Shown here in pieces: positions 1 through 8,674 of a DNA stretch of 64,000 nucleotides (its first letter is position 1; each line of letters opens with the position of its first letter). The position numbers and the translations under genes are program-made. The notes under the pieces are model-generated. The model worked only from the letters and a program-made list of their open reading frames with translations. It was not told where the DNA came from and did no database searches. Origin of the DNA: Parasphingopyxis sp. (GTDB lineage: Bacteria; Pseudomonadota; Alphaproteobacteria; Sphingomonadales; Sphingomonadaceae). The stretch lies in assembly GCF_028279465.1 (NCBI RefSeq), contig NZ_JANQNS010000014.1, forward strand, positions 124,001-188,000. Reading direction: 5' to 3'.

Positions 1-567
1 GACCTGGTCGGCTTCATATTCCTGTTCGCGTGAGTAGCTGAGCGTGTAGAGCTGCGCCGCCTGTCCGGCGAGATTTGTGATCTCACCCGATCCGGTCAGG
101 ATACCGAGCCCGACGGCGAGAATCTGGCCAATCGTATTGCGCGACTGGCGGGCGGCCGAATGACGCAGGGCAACATGCGCGACTTCGTGCCCCAGCACCG
201 AGGCCAGTTCGGCCTCGCTGTTCATCAGCCCGACCAGGTTGCGCGTGATATAGATATAGCCGCCGGGCACTGCGAAGGCATTGTGCACGGGGGAATTGAG
301 GAGCGTCACCGTAAAATCGGTTTGTGCGTTGGAAAGCCCGGACTGTAAGGCGATATTCCGGCCGACCCGCACGACATAGGCCGATTGCGGCCCGGAATAG
401 GAATCGCCGAACTGCTGGAGCAATTGGGCATGGACTTGCGCGCCCTGCTGGCGTTCGCGCTCGGTAATCGCATCGCCGGGGCCGGGCCCCGAGCCCGGGA
501 ACGGGAGCCCCGCGCAGCTGCCGGCCAGCGCGGCCGTCGAAATCAGAAATGCCAGTCTGAGCTTCAC
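1..567 (-). CDS. M48-family zinc metalloprotease (C-terminus beyond window)
   Basis: This is a secreted, probably periplasmic, zinc endopeptidase of the M48 family (BepA/YfgC/LoiP type), a group that degrades or chaperones misassembled envelope proteins. Visible are a hydrophobic signal segment (residues 3-17) ending at Cys18, the HEVAH zinc motif at residues 127-131, and an EYEAD motif at 183-187 that should give the third zinc ligand. Cys18 lies in a poor lipobox (AGSC), so lipidation is uncertain. I chose the GTG at 567 because GGAGG lies six bases upstream; an ATG at 591 lacks such a site. The reading frame is open at the window edge, so the C-terminal part, where TPRs are often found, cannot be judged. 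Confidence 0.87.
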   Translation of the reverse strand, partial: MKLRLAFLISTAALAGSCAGLPFPGSGPGPGDAITERERQQGAQVHAQLLQQFGDSYSGPQSAYVVRVGRNIALQSGLSNAQTDFTVTLLNSPVHNAFAVPGGYIYITRNLVGLMNSEAELASVLGHEVAHVALRHSAARQSRNTIGQILAVGLGILTGSGEITNLAGQAAQLYTLSYSREQEYEADQV

Positions 568-643
568 GATTCGCCTCCACTGCTTGTCCATGCCGGTATA
601 ACCGTGTCGCAGGCGATTTCGTTCCGCAACTATCTGCCGCCGC

Positions 644-1588
644 TTATTTTCCCATATCGAGGAATTTGGCGCGGCGGGCGAGACGCAATTTTTCAGCCGG
701 TACACCCGATAATTTCCTCAACTCGTCAGCCAGCGCCTTGCCGAGCGCTTCGATCGCGACCTCCGGCTGGCGATGCGCGCCGCCGACCGGCTCGCCGATC
801 ACCTTGTCGATCACGCCAAGTTTTTTCAGTTCGCTGGCGCTGATCCGCATCGCTTCGGCGGCATCGGCCGCCTTGTCTGCAGTGCGCCACAGGATTGAGG
901 CGCAGCCTTCGGGCGAAATCACCGAATAGATGGCGTGTTCGAACATCAGCACCGAGTTTGCGCTGGAGAGCGCGATCGCGCCGCCCGACCCACCTTCGCC
1001 AACGATTGCCGCGATAATGGGAACATTCAATTGCAGACACGCCTGGGTCGAGCGCGCGATCGCTTCGGCCTGAGCACGCTCCTCGGCCTGAATGCCCGGG
1101 AAAGCGCCGGGCGTATCGACCAGGGTGACGACCGGCAGGCCGAACCGGTCGGCGAGTTTCATCAGCCGGATCGCCTTGCGATAGCCCTCGGGCTTGGCCA
1201 TCCCGAAATTGTGCCGCAGCCGGCTCTCGGTATCGTCACCCTTTTCATGACCCATGACGAGCACGCGATGGCCGTGGATGCGGCCGAAACCGCCCATGAT
1301 CGCCAGATCGTCCGAAAAGGCGCGGTCGCCGGCGAGCGGCATGAAATCCTCCACGAAACCAGCGACATAATCTTTGAAATGCGGCCGGTCCGGATGGCGG
1401 GCGACCTGCGTCTTCTGCCAGGGCGTCAAACGCTCATAGGTCTCGCGCAGCATCTTTTCCGACTTTTTCTCGAGCCGCTTGATCTCCGTATCGATATTGA
1501 GATCGCCGGAATTCGCCATGTCGCGCAACTCGGCGAGCTGGGCCTGCAGATCGGCGATAGGTTTTTCGAAGTCGAGAAAATGCTGCAT
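644..1588 (-). CDS. accA: Acetyl-CoA carboxylase carboxyltransferase subunit alpha
   Basis: AccA pairs with AccD to move the carboxyl group from carboxybiotin to acetyl-CoA, giving malonyl-CoA for fatty acid synthesis. The protein has 314 residues, close to the usual ~319. The N-terminal helical segment (MQHFLDFEKPI) and the crotonase-fold core with GEGGSGGAIALSSAN, which contributes the oxyanion hole, are clear. The frame stays open upstream into xerD, but family alignment and the ATG at 1588 fix the start. xerD ends 10 bp upstream on the same strand, so the two may be co-transcribed. Confidence 0.97.
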   Translation of the reverse strand: MQHFLDFEKPIADLQAQLAELRDMANSGDLNIDTEIKRLEKKSEKMLRETYERLTPWQKTQVARHPDRPHFKDYVAGFVEDFMPLAGDRAFSDDLAIMGGFGRIHGHRVLVMGHEKGDDTESRLRHNFGMAKPEGYRKAIRLMKLADRFGLPVVTLVDTPGAFPGIQAEERAQAEAIARSTQACLQLNVPIIAAIVGEGGSGGAIALSSANSVLMFEHAIYSVISPEGCASILWRTADKAADAAEAMRISASELKKLGVIDKVIGEPVGGAHRQPEVAIEALGKALADELRKLSGVPAEKLRLARRAKFLDMGK

Positions 1589-1598
1589 AGCCGCGCGG

Positions 1599-2519
1599 TT
1601 AAGCCTCCCGAGAGGGCGCGTCAACGAGAGGATGGCGCGCATTGACGAGCGCGACGAGCCGCGCGCTCTCGACATGGGTATAAATCTGCGTCGTCGCGAT
1701 ATCGGCATGGCCGAGCAAGGTCTGCAGTGTCCGCAAGTCCGCGCCCCCTTCGAGCAGATGCGTGGCAAAGGCATGGCGCAGCACATGGGGGCTCACGCGA
1801 TCAGGTGGGACGCCGGCCTTGGCGGCAAGTTCCTTGACGAGCTGATAGAGGCGAATGCGGCTCAGATGGCTGGTGCGCGAGGGGAAGAGCCAGCGGCTGT
1901 CGGACGGCACATGCTCGCGCCAGCGCGCAACGGCCGCCTGCGCCCGGTCCGAAATCGGCACAAGCCGCTCGCGTCCGCCCTTCCCGCGCAGTATCAGAAA
2001 TGGGGATTCCGGGCGAACCGAGGATCGCGGCAGCGCCACAAGCTCACTGGCGCGCATACCCGATCCGTAGAGCAGCTCGACCAAAGCCGCCATGCGCAAG
2101 GCCAGCGGCTTGTCCGTCGCGACATCCCGGTCGAGCGTTTCGAAAATCCGTTCGATATCGGCATGGCTCAGCGATTTGGGCAGGCTGCGCGCCGAACCCG
2201 GCCGCGGCAGAGCGGCGGAGGGGTCATCCGCGCGCAGCCCCTCATCGGCGAGAAAGCCGAAAAAGCGCCGTAACGCTGCGGATTTACGGGCCACAGTGGC
2301 GCGCGCCAGATCGCGCCAGCTTTCGCCAAGCGTTTCGAGTTCCGCCCGCCCCGCGCTCGCCAGCTCGCCCTCCAATGTCACCGACGATCCGCGCAAATCG
2401 GTCTCGTAGGCGGTTAATGTGTTGCGCGAGGCCCCGGCTTCGGCGGCGAGCATTTCGAGAAAGCGCGCGATCAGCAGCGCATCCTCTCCGGGCGCTGGAG
2501 CGGGGCGCGGTTCGGCCAC
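1599..2519 (-). CDS. xerD: Site-specific tyrosine recombinase XerD
   Basis: XerD works with XerC at the chromosomal dif site to resolve chromosome dimers at cell division. The 306-residue protein has an N-terminal SAM-like core-binding domain (about residues 15-110) and a catalytic domain with the full active-site set: Arg156, Lys180, His245, Arg248, His271 and nucleophile Tyr280 (TQIYTHV). The ATG at 2519 lies 4 bp from the stop of the upstream gene, suggesting one transcript. The second recombinase in this window, at 60739-61668, fits XerC better because it follows a DUF484 gene. Confidence 0.94.
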   Translation of the reverse strand: MAEPRPAPAPGEDALLIARFLEMLAAEAGASRNTLTAYETDLRGSSVTLEGELASAGRAELETLGESWRDLARATVARKSAALRRFFGFLADEGLRADDPSAALPRPGSARSLPKSLSHADIERIFETLDRDVATDKPLALRMAALVELLYGSGMRASELVALPRSSVRPESPFLILRGKGGRERLVPISDRAQAAVARWREHVPSDSRWLFPSRTSHLSRIRLYQLVKELAAKAGVPPDRVSPHVLRHAFATHLLEGGADLRTLQTLLGHADIATTQIYTHVESARLVALVNARHPLVDAPSREA

Positions 2520-2523
2520 GCGA

Positions 2524-4365
2524 TCAGGCGCGCGTGACCGCCTCCGCGGCGATCATCCGGGCTTCGGGTTCGCGGCCCGCCAGGCGATAGGCGCGCACGA
2601 TATGGTAAAGATGATTGGGCGGGATGCCAGCCCAGCTATCGGCCTGCATGCCGATCGCCGAAATCAGCGCGACGAGCCCGACCCGTCGGCCGCGCGCGAC
2701 CCGCTCAAGCTGCCGGGTCCAGATATTCTCTCGGTCGAGGCGGAGATCGAACGCCCCATCTGCCTGCTGAATATCGCCCGCATCGAGACGGCCAAGACCC
2801 GCCAGAGCCGCAGCCAACAGGCGCGCGCGATGGCGGCCGTCCGCGCCGGCATTATCGGCATAGTCGTCGAGCCGCCCGTAATCGATATCGACCACGGGCC
2901 GGGGCGCACCGACGGCCAGCAGGGCCCAAGCCTGATCATTGTCGGCATCGTCGACCAGCGCCGACCAGCGCGCCGCCTGAATGTCGAGCCCGGCCGTCAT
3001 CATCGCCGCGATCAACCCGTCCGCGGAATCGACGAGATCGGCATTGGGCTGGATACGGGCCGCGGCGCGGGCTGTAAGAATCTGCCCGGCATAGCGGCCG
3101 TCTGCGCTATCGCCCTCGGTCCACAATGTCTCCATCGCCGCGATCCGCTCGCCCGGGTCCGCCTCGACATAGGCGGTGCGCAGAATGTCGGTCGTCGATC
3201 CCGGAATGGCCGACGGATCGAGCTCGGCCAGCAAGGCGCTATACATCGACACGAGCGCCTGGTTGGACAGCACGCCGATCACCGCCGCCGTCCGCGCGGG
3301 CGCGATCCGGTCGGCCAGATCGACGGTGGGCGAGCGCGCACGCCAGGCTTGCACTTGCCGCCCTGAATTTTCGTACAGCTCATCCGGTATCTCGACGCCG
3401 GTGGCGTGCGAGACACCGAAGCGCCAGGCGTTAAGCCGCTCCACGCCCTCCCACTCGACAGGGACGGCCCGGGCGCTGCCGCCGGCATTCACCGCGCGGT
3501 CGCCGAGCAACATGTCGAAACCGTTGGTGAGTTCGGCGTTGCGAATACTGGCCATCTGGGCCGTCGCCCGCGCGCTTTCCCCGGCAAGCCCTGCGCAAAT
3601 CGCGTCCGCCATCACCCAGGCCGGGGATTCCGCGGTCTGTCGCGCGCCCGTGACCAAAGGGCAGAAACCGGCAAGGTCACCGCTAGCGAGATTGGTCTGC
3701 ATCGCGACCGCATAGAGTTTGGGCGTATGACGATCGCTGTCGACGCGCTGGGCCAGCATCTGCGCGCCATCGACTTCGCCCATGCGCAAGAGCAGCCAGG
3801 CGCGTTCGGCGACCCAATCCGGCGCGACGACGCCCTCGGGCGTCGGCACCCGGCTCAGCAGCGCACGCCGCAAGCTGATATGCAGCCAGCGCGACGGCCC
3901 CGGCGCATCCAGCTCGCGCATCAGGCGCGAAATGTAGCGGCCATCGGCCCCCGCAAAGGCGTCTTCGCCATAGCCGCCAATATCCGGCGTCAGCGGGCCT
4001 ATCTCCGCCAGCGAGCGCCGCGCCTGGGCCGGCAGCTCATATTCGGTCGGGATAGTTTCGAAACCGAGATCGATATCGCCAATGTCGAACTCGTCAAATC
4101 CCTCTTCGTCTCCAACGACGATATCGCTGCTCGCGCGCGGCGCGGCCGGGGACGGAGATGGCGCGGCGGACGGCGCTGTCGGCGCGGCGGGAGCGGGAGC
4201 CGCCGGCGGCGGAGGTGGCGGCGGCGGCGCGGCCGGCACGGGGTCGCCGAATCCTTCCGGCAGCAACGATTCCGGCGCGTCCTGCCCGAATGCGGGGACG
4301 ATCAGCGCATAGGCACTGGCCCCGATTCCCAAAGCTATCAGAGACTTAGTTTTCCAATACTTCAT
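2524..4365 (-). CDS. Proline/alanine-rich secreted protein of unknown function
   Basis: I do not recognise an enzymatic function. The 613-residue protein starts with a hydrophobic signal or anchor (residues 8-27), then a low-complexity Pro/Ala linker (about 44-76) and an acidic patch rich in Asp, Glu and Gly. The remainder is predicted mostly helical and rich in Ala and Leu, and could be a TPR-like solenoid. Such Ala/Pro-rich proteins sometimes carry the misleading name antifreeze glycopeptide polyprotein. Its start overlaps a small membrane-protein gene by 20 bp and its stop lies 4 bp from xerD, so the three probably form one transcript. A periplasm-spanning or peptidoglycan-associated scaffold is only a guess. 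Confidence 0.72.
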   Translation of the reverse strand: MKYWKTKSLIALGIGASAYALIVPAFGQDAPESLLPEGFGDPVPAAPPPPPPPPAAPAPAAPTAPSAAPSPSPAAPRASSDIVVGDEEGFDEFDIGDIDLGFETIPTEYELPAQARRSLAEIGPLTPDIGGYGEDAFAGADGRYISRLMRELDAPGPSRWLHISLRRALLSRVPTPEGVVAPDWVAERAWLLLRMGEVDGAQMLAQRVDSDRHTPKLYAVAMQTNLASGDLAGFCPLVTGARQTAESPAWVMADAICAGLAGESARATAQMASIRNAELTNGFDMLLGDRAVNAGGSARAVPVEWEGVERLNAWRFGVSHATGVEIPDELYENSGRQVQAWRARSPTVDLADRIAPARTAAVIGVLSNQALVSMYSALLAELDPSAIPGSTTDILRTAYVEADPGERIAAMETLWTEGDSADGRYAGQILTARAAARIQPNADLVDSADGLIAAMMTAGLDIQAARWSALVDDADNDQAWALLAVGAPRPVVDIDYGRLDDYADNAGADGRHRARLLAAALAGLGRLDAGDIQQADGAFDLRLDRENIWTRQLERVARGRRVGLVALISAIGMQADSWAGIPPNHLYHIVRAYRLAGREPEARMIAAEAVTRA

Positions 4366-4483
4366 CGGCCACGGGCTCTTCGATCGTCTGCGTTTCGACC
4401 TCGGTGTCGATGGTGGAGAGATAATAGATGAAAATCGCCAAACCCACTATAAACACGAGAAAAAGCAGTAGCGAACGCGACAT
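4346..4483 (-). CDS. Small single-pass membrane protein (45 aa)
   Basis: This short gene encodes 45 residues: a basic start (MSRSLLLF), one strongly hydrophobic membrane segment (about residues 4-22, ending IYYLS) and an acidic tail rich in Glu, Thr and Asp. A GAGGTAA ribosome-binding site lies about 10 bp upstream of the ATG. Its last 20 bp overlap the start of the 613-residue protein gene in another frame, which suggests translational coupling and a shared role at the inner membrane. The function is unknown; an N-in/C-out topology is inferred from the charges. Confidence 0.6.
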   Translation of the reverse strand: MSRSLLLFLVFIVGLAIFIYYLSTIDTEVETQTIEEPVADEVLEN

Positions 4484-4524
4484 ATTCGACAGTTACCTCG
4501 TTAAGACCAGCTCTTTTTGAGCTT

Positions 4525-4561
4525 TTGCTGCGACCGGGCGTCTGTTTATACCGCTATTCCC
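4525..4561 (+). promoter_or_regulatory. Candidate sigma-70 promoter giving a leaderless aroK transcript
   Basis: A TTGCTG hexamer (4525-4530) and TATACC (4547-4552) are separated by 16 bp. A start of transcription about seven bases downstream would fall at 4559-4560, one to three bases before the aroK ATG at 4562. No Shine-Dalgarno sequence is visible before that ATG. The 78-bp gap must also hold the promoter of the minus-strand genes. This is inferred from sequence only. Confidence 0.35.
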
Positions 4562-5119
4562 ATGACGCCTACCCCATCCCGAAAAACCCCGGTGACGGCC
4601 GGAAAAACCCCTATCGACAAGCCGATAGTGCTGGTCGGGTTGATGGGTGTGGGCAAATCGACGATCGGCCGGCGGCTCGCAAACCGGCTCGGCCTGCCTT
4701 TTGTCGACTCGGACGACGAGATCGAGGCCGCCGCCGGCATGCAGGTCGGCGAACTTTTCGAAAATTACGGCGAGGACTATTTCCGCGATGGCGAGCGTCG
4801 CGTGATCGCGCGGCTGATCGACGGCTCGGTCAAGGTCATCGCGACGGGTGGCGGTGCGTTCGTCAATGACGAAACCCGCTCGCTGATCCTCAAGGACGCG
4901 ATGGCGATCTGGCTGGATGCCGATATCGACGTGCTGGCCGAACGGGTGTCGCGGCGCGATACGCGCCCGCTCGTGCGCGATACCGATCCGAAGATGGTGC
5001 TCAGCGAACTCGCGGCGAAGCGCAACCAATATTACGCCCAGGCCCCCATCCATGTGCAGAGCGGCGAAGGCGCGCATGAGGATACGGTCGACCGGATCAT
5101 GGAGGCGCTCGCCCAATGA
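4562..5119 (+). CDS. aroK: Shikimate kinase
   Basis: AroK phosphorylates shikimate at the 3-hydroxyl with ATP, the fifth step of chorismate synthesis. The 185-residue protein has the P-loop GLMGVGKST (about residues 26-34), the shikimate-binding DSDDEIE segment just after residue 48, and the TGGGAF loop near residue 100. About 20 extra N-terminal residues precede the kinase core, as in many alphaproteobacterial versions. An in-frame upstream start at 4517 is possible but would begin upstream of the best promoter candidate. The stop overlaps the aroB start (ATGA), so the two are translationally coupled. Confidence 0.95.
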   Translation: MTPTPSRKTPVTAGKTPIDKPIVLVGLMGVGKSTIGRRLANRLGLPFVDSDDEIEAAAGMQVGELFENYGEDYFRDGERRVIARLIDGSVKVIATGGGAFVNDETRSLILKDAMAIWLDADIDVLAERVSRRDTRPLVRDTDPKMVLSELAAKRNQYYAQAPIHVQSGEGAHEDTVDRIMEALAQ

Positions 5120-6231
5120 ATGCTGGTGCTAACAATCGAGTCACCGTCGCGCTCGGAGCGCGCAGCTATGCAATCGCGATTGCCGATGGGCTGCTCGACA
5201 CGGCGATGGACAGCCTTGCGGATTATGCCGGCCGCGACCGGATGATCGTCGTTACCGACGAGAATGTGGCGAAGCTCCAGCTACCCCGGCTTACCGAGAC
5301 GGCGGGGGCGGCGGGCGTCACACTGCATCCCATCATCCTGCCACCGGGCGAAGCGACGAAGAATTGGATACAGCTCGAAACGCTCACGGATCAGCTCCTT
5401 GCACTGGGTGTCGAGCGCGGTGATCATATTGTCGCGCTGGGCGGCGGCGTGATCGGCGATCTCACGGGCTTTGCCGCGGCAATCGTCAAGCGCGGCTGCG
5501 GCTTTGTGCAGATCCCGACCACCCTGCTCGCCCAGGTCGACAGTTCGGTCGGTGGCAAGACGGCGATTAACAGCCGCGCGGGCAAGAATCTGATCGGCGC
5601 GTTCCACCAGCCGGGCTTCGTACTCATCGACCCCTCCGTCCTCGATACGCTGCCGCCACGCGAATTGCGGGCCGGCTATGCCGAGGTCGTGAAATATGGC
5701 CTGATCGACGATGCGGATTTCTTCGCATGGTGCGAGGCGCATGGCGCGGACCTGCTCGCCGGAGACCGCGCTGCGCAGACTGAAGCCATCCGCCGCAGCG
5801 TGACCGCCAAGGCACGGATCGTCGCCGAGGACGAAACCGAACGCAGCGGCCGCCGGGCATTGCTCAATCTCGGCCATACCTTCGGCCATGCGCTGGAGGC
5901 CGAAACGGGTTTTTCCGATGCACTGCTGCATGGCGAAGCCGTGGCGGCCGGCATCTGCCTCGCCTTCGCCTATTCCGCACGGCGCGACCTGTGCAGCGCG
6001 GCGGACGCCGAACGCGTCGCCGCGCATTTCTCCGACGCCGGACTGCCAAACGGACTCGCCGCAGCGGGCGTGCAGACCGACGGCGCAACGCTCACCGCCC
6101 ATATGATGCACGACAAGAAGATGGAGGGCGGCACCCTGCCCTTCCTGCTCGCGCGCGGCATTGGCGAGACGTTTCTGGCGCGCGATGTCGATCTAAGCGA
6201 TGTGGCGGCGTTTCTGGACGAGGTCGACTAG
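5116..6231 (+). CDS. aroB: 3-dehydroquinate synthase
   Basis: AroB converts DAHP to 3-dehydroquinate, the second shikimate-pathway step, using NAD and a divalent metal. The 371-residue sequence shows the NAD-binding GGGVIGDLTGF loop, the lysine-rich active-site stretch VDSSVGGKTAIN, and the metal ligands expected in YAEVVKYG (Glu), LNLGHTFGHALE (His) and LLHGEAV (His). The start overlaps the end of aroK by 4 bp, making the usual aroKB unit. A palindromic repeat begins 22 bp after the stop and may act as the 3' boundary of the operon. Confidence 0.97.
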   Translation: MNAGANNRVTVALGARSYAIAIADGLLDTAMDSLADYAGRDRMIVVTDENVAKLQLPRLTETAGAAGVTLHPIILPPGEATKNWIQLETLTDQLLALGVERGDHIVALGGGVIGDLTGFAAAIVKRGCGFVQIPTTLLAQVDSSVGGKTAINSRAGKNLIGAFHQPGFVLIDPSVLDTLPPRELRAGYAEVVKYGLIDDADFFAWCEAHGADLLAGDRAAQTEAIRRSVTAKARIVAEDETERSGRRALLNLGHTFGHALEAETGFSDALLHGEAVAAGICLAFAYSARRDLCSAADAERVAAHFSDAGLPNGLAAAGVQTDGATLTAHMMHDKKMEGGTLPFLLARGIGETFLARDVDLSDVAAFLDEVD

Positions 6232-6253
6232 CGCCGAATGTGATTAGCCGAAA

Positions 6254-6359
6254 CGTCATTGCCAGGAGGTCCGAACTCGGTTCGGGCCGACGCGGCAATC
6301 CAGAGCTGCAAGCGACATCTTTTGCAGCTCTGGATTGCTTCGCTCCGCTCGCAATGACG
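6254..6359. repeat. 106-bp palindromic intergenic repeat, copy 1
   Basis: The ends CGTCATTGC and GCAATGACG are complementary, and the inner arms CAATCCAGAGCTGCA and TGCAGCTCTGGATTG form a second inverted pair, so the whole unit can fold into a long hairpin. A second copy of exactly the same length lies at 17081-17186. It sits between the convergent ends of aroB and the antiporter gene, a typical place for REP/BIME-type elements, and may serve as a bidirectional terminator or mRNA-end protector. Confidence 0.85.
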
Positions 6360-6388
6360 TTACTTGGCACTCAGCAACCAGGCCCTGC

Positions 6389-8197
6389 TTAACGCGGCTC
6401 GGCCCCATCGAAGTCCAGCGATTCCGGGCCGCCGAAGCTCATCTCCGCGCCCGCATGCATATCGCCTTCCTCGCGCTGCATCGCCAGCCGGTCGCAATCG
6501 CGCTTGCGAAATTCCTCCTCGACCCGATCGATCAAAGTCTCGTCGAGATCGACCAGCTCCATCGCCTTGCGCGCCATGGCGATCGCCGACTCCAGAACTT
6601 CCCGGAACGCGCCGTCCAGCTCGCCCTCGCCCATCGCGAGCAGATGGCGGCGGTCGAATGCGCGGCCGAGGATCTTCGTCTTGGGGAAGGCCATGCGGAT
6701 CGCTTCGAGCCGCTCCTCGTCGAGTCCCGTGCCATCGTTGCAAAACAGGATAGCGCGCGCTTCGTCCCCGCCCGCCTCGCGCAGCAGATCGACGCGTAGC
6801 CCGTCGCCATAATAGACTTTGCGCCCGAATTCGCCCGAGAGATCAATCTGGTCGGGTTTGGAGTCGATGAGCGTGACCGGGATGTTCGCGCCCATCAGCA
6901 TCTGCGAGACCGTCTGACCGAAACGGCCATGGCCGACAACTATCGCGCCAGCCGGCGGCGCGGCATCAGGACCATCCAGATCGTCGCGGGTTGATGCCTT
7001 CACGCCGCCAAAGCGCTTCGCCAGCGCCATCAGGAACGGCGTCGTCGCCATGGACAGGGTGACTACCGCGCCGAACAGGCTGGTCGCGGTTTCGGTCACG
7101 AGCAGCGCGCGCTCCGCTTCGGCAAAGAGGACAAAGGCGAATTCGCCGCCCTGACTGAGCAGCAGGCCCATGACGAAGGCGGCCCGCGCTTTGACCCCGA
7201 ACAGCATCGCCAGCCCGAAGATGACAGCTACCTTGGTCGCCACCAGCGCTGCGGCCATACCGATCACGAAGAGCGGTTCGGCAAGCACAACGCCAACATC
7301 GAGCATCATGCCGACCGCAAGGAAGAACAGGCCGAGCAGGATCGAGCGAAACGGATCGACATCGGCTTCGAGCTCATGCCGATAGGGCGAGTTGGCGAGC
7401 ATCACGCCCGCGACGAAAGCCCCGAGCGCCATGGACAGGCCCAGCGCGTCCATCAAGGCGGCAGCGGCGAATACCGTGAACAGGCCTGTGACGATGAACA
7501 GCTCGCGCTCGGCAAACCGGCCGACCAGGTTGAGCAAGGGGCTGAGCACGAAGCGTCCCGCGGCGACCAGCCCAACAATCGCGACGACGGCATAGATTGC
7601 GAGCAGCCAGCCCGGCGGCGCGCCCGGATCGGCCGGCGCGCGCGAAAGCACGGCAACGAGCGTCAGCAAGGGAACGATGGACAGATCCTGAAAGAGCAGT
7701 ACGGAAAAGGCGCGCTCGCCGAGCGGCGTGTTGAGCCGTCCCTCTGACTGGAGCAGCGGCAACACCTGTGCGGTCGAGGAGAGCGCCAGCGCCATGCCGA
7801 TCGCGATCGCCGCGGCAACCGTAAAGCTCGTGCCTGCCAGCACCAGCCCGGTAATCGCGACGCCACTCACCACGACCTGCAACAGGCCGAGCCCGAAAAT
7901 GTCGCGGCGCAAGCGCCAGAGCCGGGCCGGCGCGAGTTCCAGCCCGACAAGAAACAGCAGCAACACGATGCCGATTTCGGCGACGGCCAATATCGATTCG
8001 CCGCTCTCTATGAGCCCAAGCCCGAACGGACCGACGACGATGCCGGCGATCAGATAGCCAAGAACCGCGCCGAGGCCGATCCGGCGAAACAGCAAAACGA
8101 AGGCGAGCGCCGCGCCGAGCAGGATAAACCCGTCGAGCAGCAATTCACCGGTCAGGCCGTGACCGCCGCCATGCTCCTCCGCGCTTTCCCCGGCCAT
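6389..8197 (-). CDS. CPA2 monovalent cation:proton antiporter with TrkA-N domain
   Basis: This 602-residue inner-membrane protein belongs to the KefB/KefC/YbaL group of cation:proton antiporters. About 12-13 hydrophobic segments fill residues 20-390, with the characteristic LLLFLVGLEL helix near residue 80. A cytosolic Rossmann domain follows, starting IVVGHGRFGQTV, which binds nucleotide in the TrkA-N/RCK family and gates the channel. The C-terminal 60 residues are charged. In the Kef family the exchanged ion is K+ and gating is by glutathione adducts; whether that holds here cannot be read from the sequence. The start overlaps the stop of the NifU-like gene by one base. Confidence 0.88.
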   Translation of the reverse strand: MAGESAEEHGGGHGLTGELLLDGFILLGAALAFVLLFRRIGLGAVLGYLIAGIVVGPFGLGLIESGESILAVAEIGIVLLLFLVGLELAPARLWRLRRDIFGLGLLQVVVSGVAITGLVLAGTSFTVAAAIAIGMALALSSTAQVLPLLQSEGRLNTPLGERAFSVLLFQDLSIVPLLTLVAVLSRAPADPGAPPGWLLAIYAVVAIVGLVAAGRFVLSPLLNLVGRFAERELFIVTGLFTVFAAAALMDALGLSMALGAFVAGVMLANSPYRHELEADVDPFRSILLGLFFLAVGMMLDVGVVLAEPLFVIGMAAALVATKVAVIFGLAMLFGVKARAAFVMGLLLSQGGEFAFVLFAEAERALLVTETATSLFGAVVTLSMATTPFLMALAKRFGGVKASTRDDLDGPDAAPPAGAIVVGHGRFGQTVSQMLMGANIPVTLIDSKPDQIDLSGEFGRKVYYGDGLRVDLLREAGGDEARAILFCNDGTGLDEERLEAIRMAFPKTKILGRAFDRRHLLAMGEGELDGAFREVLESAIAMARKAMELVDLDETLIDRVEEEFRKRDCDRLAMQREEGDMHAGAEMSFGGPESLDFDGAEPR

Positions 8198-8628
8198 CAG
8201 GCGGCGATCCGGGCCTGAGCGGCGGCATCCGCGACAGCCTCAAAGGCGAGCCGGATCGAGGCGTGACGCGCCTTGTGCGGCAGTGCGGGCGCCAAAATAT
8301 CAAGCCCCGGCCAATCACCGGGATCGTCGCGCTCGCCGGCGAGATAGGCGGTCAGCGCATCGCGCGCCGCGGCAAGTTCGATGGCGCTGCGACCCAAAGC
8401 ATGGCGCGCCATCAACGCCGCCGACGCCTGACCGAGCGCGCAAGCGCGCACCTCTTGACCCAGCGCGGCGATCCGGCCCTCGCTATCCACGCACACATCG
8501 ACGATCACCCGGCTGCCACAGACCGGCGAGCGTTTCTCAACGCTGGCATGGGGCGCATCGAGCCGCGCCTGATGCGGGATCTCGGTCGCGAGCCTCAGGA
8601 TTTCGGCATTGTAGAGCGCGGCGGACAT
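8197..8628 (-). CDS. NifU/SufU-like iron-sulfur scaffold family protein
   Basis: The 143-residue protein matches the NifU N-terminal/SufU scaffold fold, which assembles Fe-S clusters for transfer to apoproteins. Cys37 lies in a PVCGS motif (normally CGD) and Cys63 in CALGQASAALM (normally CAISxAS). The third scaffold cysteine, expected around residues 120-124, is absent: the segment reads RHASIRLAF. It may therefore bind clusters differently or act as an accessory protein. A longer frame extends upstream, but the ATG at 8628 matches the family start. It is translationally linked to the downstream antiporter gene. Confidence 0.78.
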   Translation of the reverse strand: MSAALYNAEILRLATEIPHQARLDAPHASVEKRSPVCGSRVIVDVCVDSEGRIAALGQEVRACALGQASAALMARHALGRSAIELAAARDALTAYLAGERDDPGDWPGLDILAPALPHKARHASIRLAFEAVADAAAQARIAA

Positions 8629-8674
8629 AGGCCCGATGTAGCTGCTTCGCCGGCAATTGCCAGTAAGCGGTGCG

